Shown here piece by piece: positions 23,654 to 33,400 of a stretch of DNA of 64,000 bases. The notes under the pieces are model-generated. The model saw only the letters and a program-made list of their open reading frames with translations. It made no database searches and was not told the origin of the DNA. Numbering within the stretch: position 1 is the stretch's first letter; every line of letters begins with the position of its first letter. Source of the stretch: Onthophagus taurus (taxonomy: Eukaryota; Arthropoda; Insecta; Coleoptera; Scarabaeidae); the NCBI RefSeq assembly GCF_036711975.1, contig NC_091971.1, positions 20,157,501-20,221,500 of the forward strand. Direction: 5' to 3'. Position numbers and translations under genes: made by a program.

Positions 23654-26066
23654 CTAATTAATAACTAATTGCGTCGCGTCCGGTGTGAGGCGGGAAGAGG
23701 TCTTCGTGTTCACCACCATCTTCCATGTTCTGCTAAGCTCCCAGCCATCCTCTCTGTTGACGTTATTTTTATGTCGGTGAATCTCTATGGCTTCTCTTGT
23801 CAGTCTTTGGTAGTATCTGTTGTCCCTAGCCAACACCTTTGTTTGTTCGAAGTTTATTCGGTGCCCCTCTGCATGGCAATGTTCCGCAACCGCCGACTGC
23901 TGGATCTTCTTCAGCCTTACATCCCTCTCATGCTCCTTGATGCGGCACTCGACGTTGCGCCCAGTTTGGCCAACATAAATCTTCCCACAACTACACGATA
24001 GTCGATAGACTCCCGCTCCTTTTAATGGAGTTAGTTTGTTCTTGGCTATCGGGAGTGTGTTCCGAATTTTGCTGACCGTGCCGTACCGCACTACGATGTC
24101 GTTCTTCTTGAGGTGCCTAGCAATTCGTTCCGTTACACCTGAAACATAGGGAAGACAGATAAATCCAAGTGGTTTTGTACTTACCGTGTCCTCTTTCTGT
24201 TTTTGCTGCTTGATGGCCTGGTTGATGTCCCTCGAAGTGTATCCATTCTTCTGCAGCACGCCTCGTAGAAAGTGTTGCTCCTTCTTCAAGTTCTCTCCTT
24301 CACATAGTCTCGCTGCTCGCTGAAATAATGTACGGATCACGGACCTCTTCTGTTGGGGATGATGATGTGAACATGCCTGTAAATACCTGTTGGTATGGGT
24401 CTTCTTTCGGTATACACCAAGTTCTATATCTCCATTTGTCGTCCTGGTGACCAACACATCGAGGAAAGGTAGTTTTTTGGCAGTTTCTGTTTCCATGGTG
24501 AACTTAATCATAGGATGTTGAGAGTTCAAGTGATCCAAGAACTCTTGGAGCCGTTTTTGACCGTGTTGCCATATCACAAACGTGTCATCCACTTATCGGA
24601 GCCATAGTTTTTTTTCCACTGGCTCTTCTTCAAAGCGTCCTCTTCGAATAATTCCATGTAGAAATTAGCTATAACTGGCGATAGCGGAGATCCCATGGCT
24701 GCCCCTTCGAACTGCTCGTAAAATTCTCCTTTCCAGCTGAAATACGTCGACGATAAGCAATACTCCACCAGATCTGGCACGTATCCTGGTAAACCCTCCG
24801 GAATGAGTTTTCGGCGAAGGCCCTCTACAGCATCCTTAACTGGTACCCAAAAAGGGATTCCACATCGAAACTTATCAACATATCCCCAGCATCCAGCTTT
24901 ACACCTTTTACCGATTCCACAAAATGTGTAGAATCCCTGACATACGATTCCGTGTTACCTGTAAAGGGGGACAGAATCTTTGCAAGATGTTTAGCCAGCT
25001 GGTATGTTGGGGAGTTGATGGCGCTGACGATAGGGTGGAGGGGGACGTCTGGTTTGTGAATCTTCGGTAGTCCGTAGATTCTTGGTGGTACCGGCGCCTG
25101 CTGTTCTGCTGGAATTCCTGTGGATTTTATCAGTTCTTTTATTTTTCTAACGATTTTGTCTGTGGGGTCCTTCTTGATCTTCCTGTAGGTGGCTGGGTCC
25201 AGTAAGTTCATCATTTTGTCGTCGTATTCTTTCCTGTCTATAACAACGGTGACATTCCCCTTGTCTGCTGGTAACACGACGATTTCTGATTTTTCTTTTA
25301 TAGATCGGAGTGCCTTCTTTTCACCAACCGTCAAGTTGGATTTTGGTGGTTTTGCTGACTTCAATACTCTCGCAACTTCTTGTCGGATCTCTTCGGCTTT
25401 CAGTGCAGGCATCCCTCGAACAGCTGCTTCCACTTCGCAGATGATTTCCTCCTTTGGGACCTTCTTCGGGGCGATTGCGTAGTTCAATCCTTTGGCGAGC
25501 ACAGAGGTTTCGTCTTTCGTTAGTGGGACATTCGATCTGTTAATGACGATTGTTTCTACTGGTAAACTATTACCTTTCTTCTTTTGCGACCGGCGTTCCA
25601 GAGATTCAAACTTCTTGATGTGTGTGTCACGGGTCTTCTGAAATTCGCGATTAGCCTTCTCCATTGTTAGTCTGTCCACTTTGTCCCAGTCTTCTCCGGA
25701 TATACAATTGGAAAGTGAGAGGTGGAGTCGTAGTAACTTCTCACTTATTTTTTGTAGATAATTGAAAGTCTTGTGGATTCTTTCTCTTAGCAGTGCTTGT
25801 TCTGTCCTAATCAAAATTCTACGTGCTGCAGCGGAGTCGATGTGGTGCATCACCTTCAAGAAGGTTGGCGTTACTTTCTTCTCTCTGTATCTTCGTAGAA
25901 AGGCCAAACTGCTCAACAGCTTGAGTTGTCTAATTCGTGAGTTATCCAAATCCTTGATTTGTTTGTTGATATCCTCTCCATAACGGTTAATAATATAAGT
26001 CGAAGACTTTTTAGTATTTTTAAAGACGAACGTTTCTGTGTTTGTCTTTTGCACGACACTTTCCAA
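23654..26066 (-). pseudogene. Penelope-like RT with GIY-YIG endonuclease, inactivated
   Basis: The first open piece, 26066-24825 (413 codons), covers the N-terminal region and RT fingers, with VLPADKGN, RIYGLPKIHKP and SFDVESLF (first catalytic aspartate). A frameshift near 24840 moves to 24780-24574, which carries GAAMGSPLSPVIANFYMEL. A second shift restores the third frame, 24592-23654 (312 codons). This begins at the DDTF active-site block, runs through the thumb (KLPFLDVLV), and ends in a GIY-YIG domain with GAGVYRLSC-CGKIYVGQTGRN and an E-H-E-R-D segment. Just upstream of the DD pair the codon expected to encode the aromatic residue of the active-site motif is TAA (24596-24594). The GIY-YIG domain itself looks intact. 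At least two frameshifts plus one stop make the copy dead, yet the long open pieces suggest a fairly recent insertion. Confidence 0.85.
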
Positions 26067-26250
26067 TACGATGTTAAAGAGGAGTGAACATCTCCCTGTT
26101 TGAGACCATTATTGATTGCAAAGAAAGGTCGACAGTTTTTTTTTCAAGCCTTACCGCACTTCTAGATACGTTTACAAAAGCTTTTGTGAGATTAATTAAT
26201 TTTTCCGGTATGCCTAGTTCTGCCTAGCTGGTGCAATATTTTGTTAAATT
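26067..26250 (-). mobile_element. LINE RT palm piece upstream of the Penelope-like insert
   Basis: The minus strand near 26135-26067 reads FAINNGLKQGDVHS, then in a shifted frame LFNIVLE. This is the NGLKQGD-LSPLLFN block immediately before the YADD motif of LINE reverse transcriptases. The frame then breaks into the Penelope-like element. The continuing LINE sequence is found at 23404 and below. Upstream of about 26250 the sequence becomes degenerate satellite-like DNA. Confidence 0.6.
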
Positions 26251-26730
26251 CCCAGCGTTTCTCCATTATAAAAGTTAATATTTGATTAAAAGATTTCAAA
26301 GGATTATTTGTAAGGACTTGAAACGTTTTTATGGTATTTCTAAAGATGTTCAGACATATCTAGGCATTTGTTATGATTATAAAGGTTTCTTTTGAAGCTT
26401 CTTATGGAGATCGATTTATGTGTTATTTTCATTATTTTTCAAGGTTATGTACGAATGTTTTTGTGTATATAGAAATAATTATGAATTAGTGATAGTTAGG
26501 AATTTGCACATATTTCTAAACATTTCAAGAGAAATTCTGTGATTTCCGGAGAATTTCTAAAGATGCTCAACAATATCTAAGGGAAAATTTTTAAAGGTAT
26601 TCAATTTCCGTGAATATATTTTCAAGATTTTCAAAGCATTTTCAGGTAATTTGTGTGGACTTTCATGGTTACCTTTAAGATCCTAATATTTGGATGATTT
26701 TTTTTAAATTGCATAGACTTTGTGACAATT
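26251..26730. repeat. Degenerate satellite-like flank
   Basis: AT-rich words such as GGTATTTCTAAAGATG, TTTTCAAGATTTTCAAAG and TATCTAAGG resemble the diverged margins of the 568-bp satellite. The LINE plus Penelope-like block therefore probably landed inside an older satellite-like region. No gene is seen from here to 27347. Confidence 0.4.
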
Positions 26731-27347
26731 TCCGAGAAACAACCTGGTATTTCCAAGAATTATATGAATAAAAGCATGACATTGCGATTTTCGCTTTCCA
26801 CACCCAATCATTATTATTAATCAATCTTCTATAAATGAAATGTTCTAAACTGTAATTTTTGCCATATATAGCATTCAAAACACTTATTAAAAAACGTTTT
26901 ACAATGATTGCAGTTGTAATTAAAAGTAAAAGGAAAAAACTGTTCAAAGAGACGATTATAAAGTTGCGATAAAATGCATTCGAAATGTAATTCGGTGTGG
27001 GTTTCCCGCATTGAATCGCCTTTAATTACGCCTTGTACACCTTGACCGACCTACGAAGCGATCAACAGTTGCACCGTAGGTCTCATCTCGGCGACTACCA
27101 GCAATAATAGCAAGCGACTACTGCAACAGTGTGAATATTGCAAAAACAAATCCGTCCTCCTTACCATTCGTTCTCTTCTTACCTCTCTTGAAATCGCTTT
27201 CGCTAACCAACATCGACATTTCATATTCAATAGCCTCACAGTTCCCACTTCCTATTTCCCAACGACTTCTTGCATTTTCAAGTATTACTTTGCAGTTTTA
27301 AGTCATAAAGTTTTCTATAAATTGTGCGAGATTGGATTTATTAAGTT

Positions 27348-27441
27348 ATGGAAGCAATTGAATATTTCGACGATGAAAGTGGTAGTGAAGATGAACAACC
27401 AGTTGTGGATTATAAAATTAAAAAAGCTAATGAAATTGAAG
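27348..27441 (+). CDS. CRAL-TRIO gene 1, exon 1
   Basis: This exon encodes an acidic 31-residue start (MEAIEYFDDESGSEDE...) and ends in phase 1 before GTAACT. It is less conserved-looking than the rest. It is supported by exact phase compatibility with exon 2: the split codon becomes GAT only if the acceptor at TTTTAG|ATTGCAG is used. Confidence 0.6.
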
Positions 27442-30400
27442 GTAACTTTTCTTTGGTTTTCTTTGAAACTTATTAAATAAAATTGTTTCTGTTGGATTTA
27501 AAAATAATCACATCGTTCAATATTGAGTAACACGTTGTCTCTTCTTATCTTATCGTTGTTTTTAAAATGATTCAAAACGGAAATAATCTACTCATTTTAC
27601 ACCAGTTCTTTGTTATTCTTTGTTCTTAAATTAAGCAATGGCATTTAAAAAATCATGGGGTAAATACATATTAATTTTATTATAAAAAAGATCGAAAATT
27701 TAATCCAATTTGTTTATTAAAACCACAAGATTGTTAATTTATTTATTAAGCAAAATTCCACGACAAATTTAAACTATAAATCAATTTAAAGACACGTTTT
27801 AAAACTAGGTTACATCGTCTACAATTCACATTACGTAACTTTTACTCGTTGCAACTTAAAAACTATAAAGTTACAACATCAAGATGCCTTTTAAATAATA
27901 CAAACAATTTTAGATTGCAGAATGCCCGAAGAAGATGTTAAAGCTGAGTTAGACCTCGGTGAACCTCCAAAAGAATATTTAGAATGGGCTGAAAGAGAAT
28001 TAGGTGAAACTGAAGAAGTTAAAAAGAAAAGTTTAGATGAACTAAGACAAATGATAATAGGTAAGTGGTTAAAAATAAATGAATGGATAATAAATTTATT
28101 AGATTTGACGTTTTGAAGTCATGCAAGTGTGGCTTAGTCTCCTTCTATAAAGTAAATCTAGATCACAGAAATCGGTTCCTTGTGTGAGAGCCTCCGTTTA
28201 AAGTTTATTTTGCTGTCTCCATTATACATTGCTGCAAAAGGTTTATTTCTGTCGTGTTATCCAACGATGAAACAGAAACAAAACTTTCTAAAGTTGTCAT
28301 GGAAAGAAAAAGCATTATAGTGCTTTGGTTGGCCTATTTTTAAAACAACGTTATCGATCGCTTTTCGGTTTCTAATAAGACAATTTGAGAAATTGCATAG
28401 TAAATAAATAGAGCATGAGGTAAAATATATTTTAAAATTCTTTTTTTTAATGAATCAACAAGAAAATTATTTAATATTTATGAAATTCGCTTTGAGAGCG
28501 CTTGTTTTAATTTGTTTTGAAATGCATTGTTGCTTTATAAGTCACCGAGTTTTATAAATTACGATTTATAATTGCAGCAAGAAATAATCGAGGAAATAAG
28601 TAGAAGTGTGATGGAAAAACGTTCACTTGCGTAACGAGAAACGACCATTCACTGTACGATCTTTGTCGCTAAAATATTTTGTAAAGAAATTTCACTTGAA
28701 TATGCGTAGGTATATTAGTTGTCATGAAACTCTCAGGTTAAAGGAAAATTTCTAATTCTAAAAATAAATTTACAACCATTAAAAGTAAGCGAAAAGTTTT
28801 ATTTGCAATTACTTCCTTGGATCATATGTAAGTTGTTAAATAACTTTTACAACTTAATATGGTTCCTTTGAAAAAGTTTTAATATTCCGATAACTTTTAA
28901 AAATCGTTTAGACTTTATATGGAGAAATAATTTATGGGTAAATAATTTATGTTACAAATTATAGGTAAAAGCATCTATTTTTAGATAATCGTTAATTATA
29001 CGGGTAATTAATTCTCCCTAATTTATTTCTAATTTAATTGGTTTACTTATATCTTTGTGTTGCTTTTTGAAAAATACTTTTATTTTTCTTTGACGCTGGC
29101 CTTGAACTCTCTTCTTATTGTTATTTTACATTCTTAAAACAATTTCCGCTGAGGAATGTTATCCGAACAATGACATATTGACAATAATTGTTCGCGATAC
29201 ATTGTTTTAAAACAAGTTTATTTTTAAAGTACAAGTTAGCAGTTAAAGTTAAATTGTTTACAAATTAATGCGGTTTATAAAACGAACAAACAATGTGAAT
29301 CACAAGGTCGATTAATAACTTTTAGACTTACTTTTCATATGTTTCATCTTGTCTGATAATACCACCTACCTTAATTGAAAGATCGCAGCCAATGCGAGAT
29401 CGATTCTTCCTTTTGGAAGATACTTGCGGTTACACAGTTTCCTTTGTTTCTCTTATTCACTAACTCTTACCTTACTAATAATGGAAGTATACTAACAAGC
29501 AATGTGCCAGAAGTGTCTCTTAATCCTGCAGTAGTGGCGTTCTTTCGCATAACATGGATGGTCTCATAGATCTAATTCTCAGCACTTTTCTTGTTAAAGT
29601 GTTTATCATTGTACTTTGGGACTGATTCTGTTACTTTCCTGTCACTTCTACGCTATATTTGATTTGCAATAACATCTTTACTTTAAAATACCAAGATATA
29701 CTACTGAAGTTCAAATCGAAATTATTATGTACTTATTGCTTCAAACTTGAAAATTATATTACTTCTGGTAAATATAAAAATAAAACGTTTCTGGCACTAC
29801 ACACATACCATCTATTACAATAAAGACAAATTAAGTAAACAGGGTCAGTCAAAAAGTTATGACAAAACAAGGTTACGTTTTCTTTAATGGAACACCTGTA
29901 TAATATTCCATATTTCGGTTTATCTCGAAATTCTAAATAAAATTCATGTAGCACATCATGAACCTAAAGTTAAAAACATTTTTTGCTAGCTATCTTACTT
30001 TAGGAGATAACTGACCGTTTCCATACATATCTGTTAAATATCGTTTATTGTTACTTTAATATACAATTTACAAATCAAACAGTACAAATGCTACAATAAC
30101 TAAAACTGAGTGCGGATTTGGATGTTGTCTGCCTTACGGAGACTTGGCTTTGTCCCGGAATTGAATCTGCAGAGTATTTTCCCGATTCATATGTGACTTA
30201 CAGGCGTGACCGACACATTAATGATGATTCGGGTGCTCGGCGTGGAGGTGGTGTGTTGTTGGCTGTGTCGAAAATGATCTCCAGTGCGGAACGACCGGGT
30301 TTGTTCGCGGACGTTGAAGCAGTGTGTGTTGCGTTGTCTAATGGCTCTTTAGTGCTTAACATATGCTGTGTTTATATTCCGCCATGTGACAATGTTGCAC

Positions 30401-33400
30401 TCTCGCGATTTTCCAGGTCTTTAATTGATGTCATTGAGCTACACCCCAATGATGGTTTTCTCATTTGTGGTGATTTCAATATCCCGGAAATCGGGTTTTC
30501 TTTTGACCCCGTCCGCCGCTACTGTGTCCCGTCCAGGGCAACTTCTGCAAGAGCTACAGAGTTCTTGGACTCCGTCTCCTTGGCTGGTTTATCCCAATTA
30601 AATCATCATTGTAATGACTTTGGTGACGTTCTTGATCTTGTTTTTTCCTGTAATGTATTTCATTGCGAGCTTGATTTGGGTGATCATGCTTTGGTGTCGG
30701 AGGACCGTGCTCATACTACGCTAGATATATCATACAAATTCTTAATTCCTAGAAATTTATCCCACTGTAGTGAACCAATATATAATTTTAAAAAGGCATC
30801 ATTTGATCAAATCACTTTGTACTTAAATGAGGTGCCCTGGCGGGATCGTCTGAGCGATGGAACCGTGGACGAGGCTGCCACTTATTTTTACGAAGTACTA
30901 TCTGACGCTTTTAAACTTTTCGTACCGCGCAAACGAGTCTTCGTACTCGGTTTTCCGTACTGTTTCTCAAAAGATACTATAAAAGTAATTCGTGAAAAAC
31001 GTAAGATGCACAAGAAGTGGAAGCGGTATAGAAATCGCCTCGACTATTTAACTTTTTCCCTTTTGAGGGGTCGCTCAAAGTTCCTTATCGATCGTGATTA
31101 TCGCAATTTTATTGTCAGTGCGGAGAGCAGTATACGGCATGATCCCAAAAGGTTTTGGTCATTTGTTAGAGCTAAGCGCGCGACAAGTGACTCGCCTGCA
31201 GAGGTTGCGTTTGACGGTGTCACTGCTACCGATGGTGCACATATCTGCGACATTTTTTCTCGTTACTTCGGCTCAGTATTTAATGCTTCGCGGACCTCGA
31301 GCACCAGCAATGGCTCCCGTTGTGGTAGCCCACGTTTTTGCGACCTGTCTCTACAATTTGAGCAGGTTGAGATCTTGAAAGCTCTTAGAGCCGTTAACCC
31401 TTCCGGAGGGCCAGGTGGTGACGGTATACCTCCTATTATAATAAAAAATTGTTGTGAATCTCTTGGTGAACCGTTATCAATCCTGTTCAATAGATCTCTG
31501 AAAGACTGTGTCTTTCCGCTAGTCTGGAAGCGGACCTCTGTGGTGCCTATTTTTAAATCTGGCTGTAGAAGCTTGGTCGAAAACTACAGACCAATTTCTT
31601 TGTTGCCCATTTTTGGCAAGGTCCTTGAGAGCTTAATTTACAAGCCTATTTTTTACACTGTAAAAAATGTTTTGGACCCTCGACAACACGGTTTTTTTGC
31701 TGGTCGTTCGGTAGAGACCAATCTTCTCGAATATACTAATTACATTTTGCTTTCTTTCGATGACAACTGCCAGGTGGACTCTGCATAACTCGTCGTACTA
31801 AAATAAATTTTTATTGTAAGTATTAATGTAATGCTTACCATGCATGTGCAAAATACAACACCACAATCTGTTTCAAAATATGGTAGAAATCAATTTGGTA
31901 TATCAGTGCACATAACTCCCCTCCCTTACATTTTTGCATATTATGGCGTCTGAGAGACATGGCGCTACCTCTCCAGGGTTAAAGGAGAAATGTCACAAAA
32001 ATCTTCTGGGGCAGCTATATCGCACAGCTTTCTCTTCATTACCCTATTGTGGCTTGATGTTGTCGAAGCTTGCTGACAAAATTTCGACGATGTTGTGTTA
32101 GGAATACCTTAGGGATCCCTTGCAATCGAGTATAACATTTGTTTATGGGTCTATCGCCCAATTTGACGAAAGTTTTGTTAGAAATTCATTCCTGGAAAGT
32201 TTTTCCCATTATTTTTCTTATTGTAACATCTTCAAATTTCCTTGTCATAGACATAGACGGCATCTATTCCTACAGCAGTAGTATTGTCATCTAACTTTTC
32301 TATCACGTAGTCGTTATCCTAAAGTTTCCTTGTTTCCTGTTCTCCTGCCTGTGTGAGGTAACGTCAAATAACGGCGACTACGGTGTTTAGTCTTAATCTC
32401 CATTTCTAAAAAATAAATTTATTTCTCAATTAATTTTTGAGATTTTTTTAAGATTTTATTCTTAAAATCTATGTCATATAAACAGAGTTAAGCTTAAAAT
32501 AATCACCACAACGATGCTATGTAGGAGTAAAGAAATTATTTTTGTACATTGATTGAAAATGTTGCTCATATCATCATTATATCTCAATTAGTTTTTGAGA
32601 TACGATTAAGTTTTTATTCTTAAAAGCTGTAACAGTCAAATATACAGTTCATTTTAAAAACTCACCACAACGAAGTTCTGTAGGAGATAAGTAATTATTT
32701 TGGCACATTATAGGTCTGTTAAATTTACTTTTAAATGTTCCTTATTTCATCATTATATGTTAAGAGTAGTGATGGCACGGATAGTGATTTTACGAAAAGC
32801 CGGATACCGGATATTCGGCGTCCTCTTCGGCCGAATATCCGGTTATCCGGGATATCTATCCGGCCATTATGGTTATAATTTCTGGTGCATTTCTGAAATG
32901 ATACCCTTTCGATGTTGCCACATTATTGCGATATTTGAATAAAAATTAAATTAATAAGAAAGCTGATAAGATATGTCAACTTATTTGGTTCCAAGATACA
33001 AAATGAACTTTTAGTGCTGATTTAACTCACGAAGCAACTCTAAAAACAGGATATTTTAATTAATAATTGGCGATATTTCCAAGGAATTAATTTTATAGTG
33101 AATTTTGCAAGCTATCGATGAAAATTGCAACATTTTATCAAAACTTCAAATATTGTTTTCTCAAAAACTAAAAGTTATTTTTCAAAATGGGTTGGTTCAT
33201 TGGAAAGAGGGCATTTTTATTAACACTGCGAAATTTTCATACTCCTAATGCAAGAACTGAATTTTATACGAATTTTTTCGACGAAAATTGCAAAATTCAA
33301 AAAAATTGTCGATCATTTCATAAAGATAGTTCTCAAGCACTGAAAGTGATTTTCCAAAACGGCTTTTTGCATTAAAAAGAGCATACTTTAATTAATAATT

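Larger units (their letters stand above)
23405..26066 (-). mobile_element. Penelope-like retroelement inserted in a LINE
   Basis: The element reads on the minus strand. Its coding part (26066-23654) has the Penelope order of reverse transcriptase then GIY-YIG endonuclease. Its terminal region (about 23650-23405) contains the AACTAAAACTAGAACTAACA-type repeats, a candidate hammerhead motif, and ends CCGTGAAAGCCTTCGTACTT. Sequence on both sides is LINE. Terminal fragments of the same family occur at 8935-9110 and 56590-56725. The upstream terminal region that a full element would carry is not seen, so this copy is probably 5' truncated. I found no target-site duplication with confidence. Confidence 0.8.

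Noticed and set aside
25189..25983. Plus-strand frames opposite the Penelope-like gene
   Set aside because: They are antisense shadows of the RT coding sequence, without motifs.
27316..27321. TATAAA upstream of gene 1 as a TATA box
   Set aside because: It lies only about 27 bp before the start codon, leaving almost no 5' UTR, and such sequences are frequent by chance in this AT-rich DNA.
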